This document shows positions 8,031 to 16,466 of a DNA stretch of 64,000 bases, one piece after another. Made by a program: the position numbers and the translations under genes. The notes beneath the pieces were generated by a model, which ran no database searches, was not told where the DNA came from, and saw only the letters and a program-made list of their open reading frames with translations. The stretch comes from CAWABB01 sp963780165 (GTDB lineage: Bacteria > Bacteroidota > Ignavibacteria > UBA10030 > UBA6906): assembly GCA_963780165.1 (NCBI GenBank), contig CAWABB010000007.1:186001-250000 (forward strand), read 5' to 3'. Numbering within the stretch: position 1 is the stretch's first letter; every line of letters starts with the position of its first letter.

Positions 8031-9410
8031 ATGAAAACGATCGTTGCAGTTCTCGCGCTGCTGGGGGTTCTCGCCGCCCCGGCACTTTCGCAAAAGCAGT
8101 CGCCCCCCGAGGGCGGAACCCAGAAGGATTTCACCCTCCCCGCATCCACGACGTTCACGCTCGACAACGGCATTCGCGCAACGCTCGTCCACTACGGATC
8201 GATTCCGAAGGTGGCGGTGAGCGTTGCGGTCTTCGCCGGCAACTACAATGAGACAGACGCCGAGGGAGGCCTGGCAGACGTCGTGGGCACGCTCCTCAAG
8301 GAGGGGACCGCGACGCGTTCGGCGAAACAGATCGCGGAAGACGCCGCCGGCATGGGTGGCGATGTTACCGTTGCCGTGACGGGGGAGCGCACGCTCGTCG
8401 GAGGCGCGGTGCTTTCGGAATTTGCGTCCGCCTTCATGGGTCTTGTGGCGGATGTGGTGATGAACCCCGCGTTTCCCGCGACCGAGCTCGAGCGGATTAA
8501 GGCCGACCAGCTTCGTCAGCTCGCCATCATGCGGACGCAGCCGAGAGTTCTGGCCCAGGTCGCGTTCACCAGGGTTCTGTACAAGGGCTTCCCCCAGGGC
8601 AGGGACCTCCCGACCGATGACATGGTGCGCGGGTTCACGCTGGATGACGTGAAGCGCTTCTACGGGGAGCAGTTTGGCGGGGCGCGCACCCACGTCTATG
8701 TCGCGGGGATGTTTGATGCGAAGAAGATGGAGGAAGCGATCCGCACGTCATTCGGCGCGTGGAAGAAGGGAGCCGAACCGATGCTTGCGGCAGCGAAGCC
8801 GTTCTCCAGCCGGGCAATCTATCTGGTGGACCGCCCCGGGGCGCCGCAGTCCACCATCATGATGGGCCTGCCCGTGAAAGACCCGGCGCAGGGAAACTAC
8901 CGTTCGCTCCTGGTCACCAATGCGCTGCTGGGAGGATCTTTCAGCTCGCGGATCACGGCCAACATCCGCGAGAACAAGGGATACACCTATTCGCCGAGCA
9001 GCGCCGTCTCGGCTGGTTACCGGTCGGCGCACTGGGTGGAAGTGGCGGACGTGTCGACGCCCGTCACGGGGGCGTCGCTGAAAGAGATCTTCTACGAGAT
9101 CGACCGTCTTCAGACGGAAGCGCCGCCCGAAGCCGAGCTGGCTGCAATCAAGAACTACCTGGCCGGGGGGTTTGTGCTGCAGAATTCCAACCCTGCGTCC
9201 ATCATCGCGCAGATGCAATTCCTGGATCTGCACGGCCTTCCGCAATCGTACCTCACGGACGCCGTAAAGACGATTCATGCCGTGACGCCCGAGGATGTGC
9301 GGACGATCGTGAACGACCAGATCCGTGACGCGGACATGACCATCGTCATCGTCGGCGATCGGAAGGCGATCGAAAAGCAGGTCGCACCGTTCGGGAAGAT
9401 CGTGCACTGA
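8031..9410 (+). CDS. M16 family peptidase-like partner subunit lacking the zinc motif
   Basis: A second M16 protein of about 459 residues with a Sec signal peptide (MKTIVAVLALLGVLAAPALS). At the HXXEH position it reads GGLADVVGTLLKEGT, so the zinc ligands are missing and it cannot be catalytic alone. The C-terminal half has NIRENKGYTYS (about residues 311-321), the R/Y substrate-binding motif of M16 partner subunits. With the upstream gene it makes the usual active/inactive M16B pair. An ATG at 8013 overlaps the upstream stop, but GAGGAG at 8015-8021 is correctly spaced for 8031, where the signal peptide begins. The stop is followed by a MITE-like repeat. Confidence 0.88.
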   Translation: MKTIVAVLALLGVLAAPALSQKQSPPEGGTQKDFTLPASTTFTLDNGIRATLVHYGSIPKVAVSVAVFAGNYNETDAEGGLADVVGTLLKEGTATRSAKQIAEDAAGMGGDVTVAVTGERTLVGGAVLSEFASAFMGLVADVVMNPAFPATELERIKADQLRQLAIMRTQPRVLAQVAFTRVLYKGFPQGRDLPTDDMVRGFTLDDVKRFYGEQFGGARTHVYVAGMFDAKKMEEAIRTSFGAWKKGAEPMLAAAKPFSSRAIYLVDRPGAPQSTIMMGLPVKDPAQGNYRSLLVTNALLGGSFSSRITANIRENKGYTYSPSSAVSAGYRSAHWVEVADVSTPVTGASLKEIFYEIDRLQTEAPPEAELAAIKNYLAGGFVLQNSNPASIIAQMQFLDLHGLPQSYLTDAVKTIHAVTPEDVRTIVNDQIRDADMTIVIVGDRKAIEKQVAPFGKIVH

Positions 9411-9433
9411 GACATCGTTGAACGCGGCACTCC

Positions 9434-9572
9434 GGGGCCGTCCCAGAAGTCGCAATCAGGCTGACATCCGTTCAGGCGCTGCGGTACAGGTCTCACAACC
9501 ACAGGGGAATCTGCAGCGACTCAGCACATCCGCAGACAGGATGCCACCACATTGGACTTCTGGGACGCGCCC
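9434..9572. repeat. MITE-like repeat, copy A (~127-139 bp, imperfect terminal inverted repeats)
   Basis: GTCCCAGAAGTC (9440-9451) and its exact reverse complement GACTTCTGGGAC (9555-9566) bound a 127-base element. The match between the two ends continues, imperfectly, to about 28 bases (inward to GACATCC / GGATG). A second element at 49955-50100 aligns along the full length with roughly 70% identity and almost the same size (126 bases between the same borders). It carries no gene. It lies between the convergent M16 and HEAT-cyclophilin genes. It could be a miniature mobile element or a structured RNA/terminator-like repeat. Confidence 0.7.
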
Positions 9573-9595
9573 GTGCCGTTTCAGGCGCTGTCTTT

Positions 9596-11698
9596 TCAGC
9601 GCCCGGAGGGTTCGATCCGTACCCCCATCAGGCGGTCACCGATCTGAAGACGGTCCACGACGTCCTGCCCGCCCGTCACCTGGCCGAACACCGTGTATCT
9701 TCCGTCAAGGTGCGGCTGAGGGGATTGGGTGACGAAGAACTGAGATCCTTCGGTATCCTTCCCTGATGACGCCATCCCGATGACCCCCGTTCCGTAGGTT
9801 CGGGGTGAGAACTCCGACCGGATAGAATACCCCGGTCCGCCCCAGCCGTCCTCCCGCGGGTCGCCACCCTGTGCGACGAACGTCGGAACCACGCGGTGGA
9901 ATGCGATCCCGTCGAACAGCCGCCGTCGCTCAGCCAGCTTCAGGAAATTCATGACAGTGAACGGGGCGATCCGGGGGTACAGGTCGGCGGTGAAGGTTCC
10001 GCGGACCGTCTCAAACCGGACGGGCACCACATCGGGCAGCCCCGCAAGGAACTCGAAGTCGAAGTCGACATACCCTGGCTGGCGGTACGGGACCTGCCTT
10101 GCATACTCCGACCCTGTGAGGCGCGCGAGGGCCGCTGCGGCTGCTCTTCCCGCAGCGGGCTCGACGTCGTCCAGGAGTGTCTGCAGGCTGGCGATCGCGC
10201 GCTGGTCGCCAAGGGTGCCGAGCGCTGCGATGACCGACAGTTTCGCGTCCAGATCGGCGGGGGAGCGCAGCGCGCCAAGCGCGTCCACAAGCCTGACGAC
10301 GCTGGCAGGTTGGCGGAGAAGGGAATCGCTCAGGATCTCCGCGCACGTCGCGATGACCGCGGGGTCGGTGTCGTCGATTCCGATGAGGAGCGAGGCTTGT
10401 GCGCGCCCGGCGAGTTCGCGAGCCGCCGGGTGCATGCGGACGAGGTCTCTCATCCCTTCAAATGCGGCGACGGCGACGGCCGGGATCTTGTCGTCAGCCA
10501 GACGCTCGAGGTCCGTGATCGCCCCCGTATCCCCGGTCGCGGCATACGCGGTCGCAAGGCGTGCCCGGGCACGCGGATCCGCTGTGCGCAGGGAGCGCAG
10601 GAGTGGCAGTGCATCCTCACCTTCGATCTTCGCCAGCGCGATCGCAGCTTCCCCCTGAAGCTCCGGCTCAAAGTTACGCACGTCGTTCCGCGCGATGACG
10701 GAAAGCTGATTCCGGATTTCGGCGCAGACGGCGTGGTCCTTCGCTGCGCGCACGGCCGCCGCCGGGAGCGATGCGATCGCCGTGACCGCGATGGAGTGCC
10801 GTTCGTTGAAGAACGATTCCCTGTAGACGTCCAGCGCGGCAGGAGTCTGTTCGAGAGGGAGTTGGGCGAGCGCGCGCAGCGCGGCAACGCGAACCCGCCA
10901 GTCGGCGTCGTAGCGCGCCAGCCTGTCCAATGGAACTGCCGATGTCCTCGCGTCCTTCAGCTTGCCGAGCAAGACTGCGATGTTGAGTCGAACCAGCGGG
11001 TCGGGGCTTCGCCACAACAGCACGATCTCTTCCAGGTAGGTCCGCACAAGCGGATGGTCGCCGATGCGCTGGAATGCATACGCCGTCTCCCATGGAACCG
11101 TCTCTGCCGGGTTGATGAATCTCAGAAGGTACCGCACCGCGTCGTCGGAGGTAATGCCGCGCACCGCGAACCGCGCGATGGCCATGGTGACGGCGTGCGT
11201 GGAGGCGAGAGGATAGGTGTTGCCGACAGTCACCAGGAGGTCATTAAGTCCGGCCGCCGTGCCGAACCTTCCGATCTCTTCGATCAGGCGCTCACGCGCC
11301 GTTGTATACGGCAGGCGTTTCCAGATGAGATCGTACTCGAGCTGCTCCCTCGCGCGTTGACTCATCACGGTGCCCGTCTGCCCCAGGGCGAACGCGGCAA
11401 CGTCCTGGATCTCGGGCGAATCTTCGGTCAGCATTCCGGTCAGTGGACCAATGACCGCCGAATCCTGGAGGCTGCCGAAGGCGAAGGCGGCTCGCTCTCT
11501 GACGACCGGGTCAGGGTCGCTCAACGCGCTCACGAGCCCGCCGTCATGCGGCGTTCTGAGGTCTTGAATTCTCAGGATGGTCTCGAGCTTGTCCTGCCTC
11601 TGGCGCCTGGCCTCCGGCGTCAACTCCTGCGCGGGGCTTTGGACCGCATGCAGAAGGAGAAGGGGAAGGAGGACAGGGAGGAGTGTGCGGGATGTCAT
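9596..11698 (-). CDS. Exported HEAT-repeat protein fused to a cyclophilin-type peptidyl-prolyl isomerase
   Basis: A 700-residue exported protein. Residues 1-23 are a signal peptide (MTSRTLLPVLLPLLLLHAVQ). Residues ~45-540 are a long array of HEAT repeats, each with two helices and the recurring 'D-P-x-V-R-x-x-A-A-x-A-L' pattern. Residues ~557-698 are a cyclophilin domain with the family segments FDGIAFHRVVPTFVAQGGDP, SQFFVTQ and HLDGRYTVFGQV. Cyclophilins isomerise X-Pro bonds; the array would be a scaffold for binding exported clients (inferred). The start at 11698 is chosen because it begins the signal peptide; an upstream ATG at 11800 is in frame but adds a non-signal-like extension. Divergent from aspS. 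Confidence 0.9.
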   Translation of the reverse strand: MTSRTLLPVLLPLLLLHAVQSPAQELTPEARRQRQDKLETILRIQDLRTPHDGGLVSALSDPDPVVRERAAFAFGSLQDSAVIGPLTGMLTEDSPEIQDVAAFALGQTGTVMSQRAREQLEYDLIWKRLPYTTARERLIEEIGRFGTAAGLNDLLVTVGNTYPLASTHAVTMAIARFAVRGITSDDAVRYLLRFINPAETVPWETAYAFQRIGDHPLVRTYLEEIVLLWRSPDPLVRLNIAVLLGKLKDARTSAVPLDRLARYDADWRVRVAALRALAQLPLEQTPAALDVYRESFFNERHSIAVTAIASLPAAAVRAAKDHAVCAEIRNQLSVIARNDVRNFEPELQGEAAIALAKIEGEDALPLLRSLRTADPRARARLATAYAATGDTGAITDLERLADDKIPAVAVAAFEGMRDLVRMHPAARELAGRAQASLLIGIDDTDPAVIATCAEILSDSLLRQPASVVRLVDALGALRSPADLDAKLSVIAALGTLGDQRAIASLQTLLDDVEPAAGRAAAAALARLTGSEYARQVPYRQPGYVDFDFEFLAGLPDVVPVRFETVRGTFTADLYPRIAPFTVMNFLKLAERRRLFDGIAFHRVVPTFVAQGGDPREDGWGGPGYSIRSEFSPRTYGTGVIGMASSGKDTEGSQFFVTQSPQPHLDGRYTVFGQVTGGQDVVDRLQIGDRLMGVRIEPSGR

Positions 11699-11799
11699 GG
11701 AATGGCGTGGGCCTGTGTCTGAGACCCGGGTTGGCAGGTCTGTGCTCGCAAAAAGGTAGGATATTGGCCGCGGTGGTGCAAGTCCTGTGCCGCGTTTCA

Positions 11800-11828
11800 T
11801 TGATACTCAACGGCCTTTTCTGTATCAT
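11800..11828 (+). promoter_or_regulatory. Putative promoter of the aspS-lolD transcription unit
   Basis: TTGATA (11800-11805), a 17-base spacer and TATCAT (11823-11828), 50 bases before the GTG start of aspS. No other candidate of this quality is seen in the divergent spacer. Confidence 0.5.
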
Positions 11829-11877
11829 ATCAATTAACCCTTTCGGCAACACGCGTTTCAGACCATCGGAGACCAAA

Positions 11878-13644
11878 GTGGCTTCCTTTCGCAAGCGGAC
11901 GCATACCTGCGGAGAACTCCGGCCTGCCCACGTAGGCCAGACGGTGACACTGAACGGCTGGGTGGACGTGCGCCGCGACCTCGGGGGGGTCATTTTTGTG
12001 GATCTGCGGGATCGCTACGGCAAAACCCAGGTCGTCTTGAATCCCCAGAAGAGCCCGGCCGCGCATGCGGTCGCCGAGGGAGTCCGTGGCGAGTATGTCC
12101 TGACGGTCACGGGGACGGTCGAGCTGCGCCCGGAAGGGACCAGGAACGGCAGCCTTGCGACGGGTGACATCGACATCCTGGCGCACGAAATCGCCATCCT
12201 GAACAAAGCTGAAACGCCCCCGTTCCCCATTGAGGACAAGATCGAGACCAACGAGGACGTCCGCTTGCGCTACAGGTACCTGGACCTCAGGCGACCGGAG
12301 CTGCAACAGAATCTGATCACGCGCCACCGGATGTACCAGCTCACGCACTCGTATTTTGACGAGCGGGGATTCGTCGAGATCGAAACGCCCGTCCTCATGA
12401 AGAGCACGCCGGAAGGGGCGAGGGACTACCTCGTTCCAAGCCGCGTTCACCGAGGGAAGTTCTATGCGCTCCCCCAGTCGCCGCAAACCTACAAGCAGAT
12501 CCTGATGGTGTCGGGATTTGACCGGTACGTCCAGGTCGTGAAATGCTTCCGGGACGAGGACCTCCGCGCGGACCGGCAACCTGAGTTCACCCAGATCGAC
12601 GTGGAGATGTCGTTCGTCGACGAGGAGGACGTGTATGCACTGGCGGAAGGCCTGATGGCCCGGATGTTCGAGGAGGTGAAAGGGAAGAAGATTCAGCTCC
12701 CGCTGCCCCGCCTCACGTACGCAGAGGCCATAGAGACCTACGGGAGCGACAAACCCGACACGAGATTCGGACTGACGTTCACACGCCTGAACGACCTCGT
12801 GAAGGAGTCGGGCTTCAGGGTCTTCGCCGACGTCGTCCAGAAGGGTGGAGTGGTTGCCGCCTGCGTCGTCCCTGGCGGCGCCGCCTTCACACGGAATCAG
12901 ATGGACAACCTCGTCGATTATGCGAAGAGTCTCGGCGCGGGCGGACTCGCATATATCAAGGTGACTGAGAACGGACCGGAGACGGCGATCGAAAAGTTCC
13001 TCGGGAAGGATCTCGTCAGCGCGATCGTCACCACCACCGCAGCCGGACGCGGCGACCTTATCCTGATGGTCTCCGACACGTGGCAGAAGGCGTACACGAT
13101 TCTGGGCACGATCCGTCTTGAGATGGGGCGACGGCTGAACCTGATCCAGGAAAGCGAAGACAGGATGCTGTGGGTGACGGACTTCCCGCTGCTGGAGTTC
13201 AGCGAGGAGGAGAATCGGTTTGTGGCGGTGCATCATCCGTTCACGTCCCCGCATCCCGACGATCTTGGCCTCCTCGAGACGGATCCCGGAGCCGCGCGTG
13301 CGCGCGCCTACGACCTCGTGCTCAATGGAAACGAAATCGCCGGAGGCAGCATCAGGATACACGAGACCGGGCTCCAGAGCCGCATCTTTGCACTCCTCGG
13401 GATCGGTGAGGAAGAGGCACAAAGGAAATTCGGGTTCCTGCTCGGGGCATTCCGCTACGGAGCGCCGCCGCACGGAGGGATCGCCTTCGGGTTCGACCGG
13501 GTCGCCATGCTCCTCACCGGCATGAAGTCGATCCGCGACGTGATCGCGTTCCCCAAGACCGCCAGCGCGGTCTCATTGATGGACGACTCTCCGTCGGACG
13601 TGGACGACCGGCAGCTGAGGGAACTTCACATCCGGGTAATCTGA
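11878..13644 (+). CDS. aspS: Aspartyl-tRNA synthetase
   Basis: Attaches aspartate to tRNA-Asp. The 588-residue length is that of bacterial AspRS with an inserted GAD domain. The order is an OB-fold anticodon-binding domain (residues ~1-105, 'VTLNGWVDVRRDLGGVIFVD'), class II catalytic core with motif 2 region 'ADRQPEFTQIDVEMSF', the GAD insertion, and motif 3 'GGIAFGFDRVAMLL' near the C-terminus. The start is taken as GTG at 11878 because GGAG precedes it and the N-terminus then aligns with the family; the open frame continues upstream without such support. First gene of a run reaching lolD. Whether it is discriminating or also charges tRNA-Asn cannot be told from this window. Confidence 0.96.
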   Translation: MASFRKRTHTCGELRPAHVGQTVTLNGWVDVRRDLGGVIFVDLRDRYGKTQVVLNPQKSPAAHAVAEGVRGEYVLTVTGTVELRPEGTRNGSLATGDIDILAHEIAILNKAETPPFPIEDKIETNEDVRLRYRYLDLRRPELQQNLITRHRMYQLTHSYFDERGFVEIETPVLMKSTPEGARDYLVPSRVHRGKFYALPQSPQTYKQILMVSGFDRYVQVVKCFRDEDLRADRQPEFTQIDVEMSFVDEEDVYALAEGLMARMFEEVKGKKIQLPLPRLTYAEAIETYGSDKPDTRFGLTFTRLNDLVKESGFRVFADVVQKGGVVAACVVPGGAAFTRNQMDNLVDYAKSLGAGGLAYIKVTENGPETAIEKFLGKDLVSAIVTTTAAGRGDLILMVSDTWQKAYTILGTIRLEMGRRLNLIQESEDRMLWVTDFPLLEFSEEENRFVAVHHPFTSPHPDDLGLLETDPGAARARAYDLVLNGNEIAGGSIRIHETGLQSRIFALLGIGEEEAQRKFGFLLGAFRYGAPPHGGIAFGFDRVAMLLTGMKSIRDVIAFPKTASAVSLMDDSPSDVDDRQLRELHIRVI

Positions 13645-13646
13645 CG

Positions 13647-15008
13647 ATGAAGGATCGCATCCGCATCGCGAGCGGGCAGGGGTTCTGGGGTGATCTGTTG
13701 ACCGCCCCCCGGGACCAGGTGACGCGTGGACACGTGGACTACCTCGTGCTGGACTACCTTGCGGAAGTCACGATGTCCATCATGCAGAAACAGCGTCGCC
13801 GGAATCCGGCCATGGGATACGCGGTGGACCTCGTGGAGCTGGTGGACGACCTTCTCCCGGAGCTTGTCGAGCGGGGCACGGTACTGATTACGAATGGCGG
13901 GGGGGTCAACCCGATCGCCTGCCGCGATGCAGTGTTTGCCGCTGCCCGGAAGAGGGGCATCCGCGGATTAAAGGTGGGTGTGGTGCTGGGGGACGATATC
14001 CTGGAAGGGCTGGGGGCTTTGATCGGGAAGGGGCATGAGCTGAAGAATATGGAGACCGGCGCCCCGGCAGCCACCGTGCTTGACCGCGTCACGAGCGCAA
14101 ACGTCTATTTCGGGGCTCGCCCGATCGTCGAGGCGCTCGGCCAGGGCGCCCACATCGTCATCACCGGGAGGACGACGGATACGGGACTCACTTTAGCGCC
14201 GATGGCGCATGAGTTCGGCTGGGCGGCGAACGACTGGGACAAGGCTGCCGCAGGCACAGTTGCCGGGCACATTCTGGAGTGCGGTGGGCAGGCATCCGGA
14301 GGCAATTTCTCGGGCGACTGGCGGTCAGTTCCGGACCTGGCTCACATTGGATTCCCCATCGCCGAGGCTTCGCCGGACGGGACGGTCATCATCACCAAGC
14401 ATCCGGGGACCGGCGGGCTGGTTTCGGCGCGCACGGTGAAGGAGCAGTTGCTGTACGAAATCGGCGACCCGACGTCGTACATCACTCCCGACTGCGTCGC
14501 TGATTTTACATCGATTCTTGTTGAGGAAGAAGGATCCAACCGGGTTAGAATAAGCGGAGTTAAGGGTCGCCCATCCACCGAATTCTATAAGGTGTCAATG
14601 TCGTACCACGATGGGTTCACCACTGTCGGAACACTCACGTATGCCTGGCCGGATGCGCTTGAGAAGGCGGAGGCGGCTGACCGGATCCTCCGCACCCGCC
14701 TGAACGACCTGGGTCTTGAATTCGATGAGATCCGGACGGAGTTCCTTGGCCACAATGCCTGTCATGGCCCGCTTGCAGAAACCCGTGGCGAGCTGAACGA
14801 AGTGGTTCTTCGCGTGGGGGTTCGGTCGCACGAACGGGCGGCGGTCGAGCGGTTTGGCAAGGAGGTCGCACCCTTGATCCTGACGGGGCCCCCCGCTGTC
14901 ACCGGTTTCGCAGGCGGCAGGCCAAAGCCGGCTGACGTCATCGCCTTCTGGCCCGCGCTGATCGCAAAGTCGGCTGTTACGCCTTCGATCCTCGTGGAGG
15001 AGGCATGA
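13647..15008 (+). CDS. AtuA-family (DUF1446) protein, main domain
   Basis: A 453-residue protein of the AtuA / DUF1446 family, named after a gene needed for acyclic terpene (citronellol/geraniol) catabolism in Pseudomonas; the biochemical activity is not established. Family segments are 'ASGQGFWGD', 'DYLVLDYLAEVTMSI', 'LITNGGGVNPIACRDAV' and 'ITGRTTDTGLTLAPM'. It starts two bases after the aspS stop and overlaps the next gene by four bases. In many bacteria this domain is fused to the small C-terminal domain encoded here by that separate gene. No other terpene- or leucine-degradation genes are near, so the pathway is open. Confidence 0.85.
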   Translation: MKDRIRIASGQGFWGDLLTAPRDQVTRGHVDYLVLDYLAEVTMSIMQKQRRRNPAMGYAVDLVELVDDLLPELVERGTVLITNGGGVNPIACRDAVFAAARKRGIRGLKVGVVLGDDILEGLGALIGKGHELKNMETGAPAATVLDRVTSANVYFGARPIVEALGQGAHIVITGRTTDTGLTLAPMAHEFGWAANDWDKAAAGTVAGHILECGGQASGGNFSGDWRSVPDLAHIGFPIAEASPDGTVIITKHPGTGGLVSARTVKEQLLYEIGDPTSYITPDCVADFTSILVEEEGSNRVRISGVKGRPSTEFYKVSMSYHDGFTTVGTLTYAWPDALEKAEAADRILRTRLNDLGLEFDEIRTEFLGHNACHGPLAETRGELNEVVLRVGVRSHERAAVERFGKEVAPLILTGPPAVTGFAGGRPKPADVIAFWPALIAKSAVTPSILVEEA

Positions 15009-15352
15009 AGGTCAGGCTGATCGATATCGCACATGCCCGGTCGGGAGACAAGGGAGACACCGGGAACGTGGGAGTGATTGCGCTCCGGCGGGAGTATTAC
15101 CCCATTCTCCTCAAGTACCTGACCCCCGAGCGGGTCAAGGCCCATTTCGCGGGGATCGCCCTCGGGAAGGTTGAGCGGTTCGAGCTTCCCAACCTCTGGG
15201 CGCTCAACTTCCTGCTTCATAACGCCCTTGGCGGCGGAGGCACCATCTCGCTCAAGCACGACGCCCAGGGAAAGACGCTCAGCTCGGCCATGCTGCGCAT
15301 GGAGCTGGAGATCGAAGAACAGATAGTCGTGGAAGGGTCCGGCAATGTTTGA
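15005..15352 (+). CDS. AtuA-like C-terminal ferredoxin-fold domain protein
   Basis: A 115-residue protein matching the small domain that follows DUF1446 in fused AtuA proteins; the stretch 'IAHARSGDKGDTGNVGVIAL' is its hallmark. It is soluble, with no signal or membrane segment. Its ATG overlaps the stop of the main AtuA gene (ATGA), which suggests the two chains are made together and form one enzyme or complex. The prfB start lies inside its last three codons. Confidence 0.82.
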   Translation: MKVRLIDIAHARSGDKGDTGNVGVIALRREYYPILLKYLTPERVKAHFAGIALGKVERFELPNLWALNFLLHNALGGGGTISLKHDAQGKTLSSAMLRMELEIEEQIVVEGSGNV

Positions 15353-16455
15353 AGACCAGAAGGCGCGCGTGAACGAACTCCGCGGGCAGCTCAGGGCGCT
15401 ACGGGGGTTTCTTTGACCTGGACACGAAGGAAGTCGAGGTGTCGAAGCTCGAGGAGCAGACGCATGCCCCCGATTTCTGGAGCGACAACGTAGCCGCGCA
15501 GAAAGTCATGCAGCAGATCGCCGGCCGGAAGTCATGGATCGAATCGTGGCGCGGGCTGGAGCGGCACCTGGAAGACGGCGGCTCTCTGATCGAACTGGCG
15601 GAGGAGGCGAACGATCCGGCCTTTGCGGGAGATCTTGAGGCCGAGCTTGAGGCCGTCGCCTCGGGGATCGCCGATCTGGAATTCCGCAACATGTTGAGCG
15701 GAGACGACGATGTCCGCAACGCAATCCTCACCATTCATGCGGGTGCGGGTGGGACGGAGGCGCAAGACTGGGCCGAGATGCTTCTGCGCATGTATCTCCG
15801 CTGGTGCGAACGCCACGGGTACGCCACCTCCCTGGTCGACAGGCTGGACGGAGAGGGCGCCGGGGTGAAGAGCGCGACGGTTGAAGTGACCGGTGAATAC
15901 GCCTACGGCTATCTGAAGGCGGAGAACGGAGTCCACCGGCTGGTCAGGATTTCCCCGTTCGATTCGAACGCCCGGCGCCACACCTCCTTCGCGTCGGTGT
16001 TCGTCTATCCCGAGATCGAGGAGGACGTCGCAATCGAAGTGAACACGGCGGATCTCAAGATCGACACGTACCGGGCCGGGGGCAAGGGCGGGCAGAACGT
16101 GAACAAGGTTGAGACGGCCGTGCGCATCACGCACGTGCCCACGGGAATTGTCGTCGCCTGTCAGCAGGAGCGCTCGCAGTTTCAGAACCGGGAACGGGCC
16201 ATGAAGATGCTGAAGTCGCAGCTCTATCAGCGGCGGAAGATGGAGGAAGAGGCCCGGCTGAGCGCGATCGAAAGCACGAAGAAGAAGATCGAATGGGGCA
16301 GTCAGATCCGCTCCTACGTCTTTCACCCGTACAACCTGGTGAAAGACCATCGGACCGACATTGAAACCAGCAACGTCCAGGGGGTGATGGACGGGGCGCT
16401 GGACGATTTTATCAAGGCGTATCTGATGGATTCGAGCGCGAAGGGGACCGGGTAA
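15345..16455 (+). CDS. prfB: Peptide chain release factor 2 (programmed +1 frameshift)
   Basis: Recognises UGA and UAA stop codons and triggers peptide release. The gene needs the classic +1 frameshift: from the ATG at 15345 the frame reads 23 codons to CTT TGA C (CTT 15411-15413, TGA 15414-15416) with a Shine-Dalgarno-like CGGGGG just upstream; skipping one base continues in the frame that ends at 16455. The joined product has 369 residues, the normal RF2 length. The tripeptide anticodon SPF is in RLVRISPFDSN and the catalytic GGQ in AGGKGGQNVNK. The UGA-dependent slip is RF2 autoregulation, as in Escherichia coli. The start GGAAGGG-n7-ATG overlaps the previous gene by eight bases. Confidence 0.95.
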
Positions 16456-16466
16456 GGAACCTCGGG

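Noticed and set aside
8031..9410. Calling the second M16 gene a degraded pseudogene because the zinc motif is missing
   Set aside because: The frame is full length, the R/Y motif is intact, and inactive partner subunits are normal in the M16B family.
9896..11722. A 608-codon plus-strand frame opposite the HEAT-cyclophilin gene
   Set aside because: Antisense shadow with low-complexity charged composition and no ribosome-binding site; the minus-strand gene has a signal peptide and two recognisable domain types.
11830..13473. A 547-codon minus-strand frame opposite aspS
   Set aside because: Shadow of aspS; no start signal and no domain.
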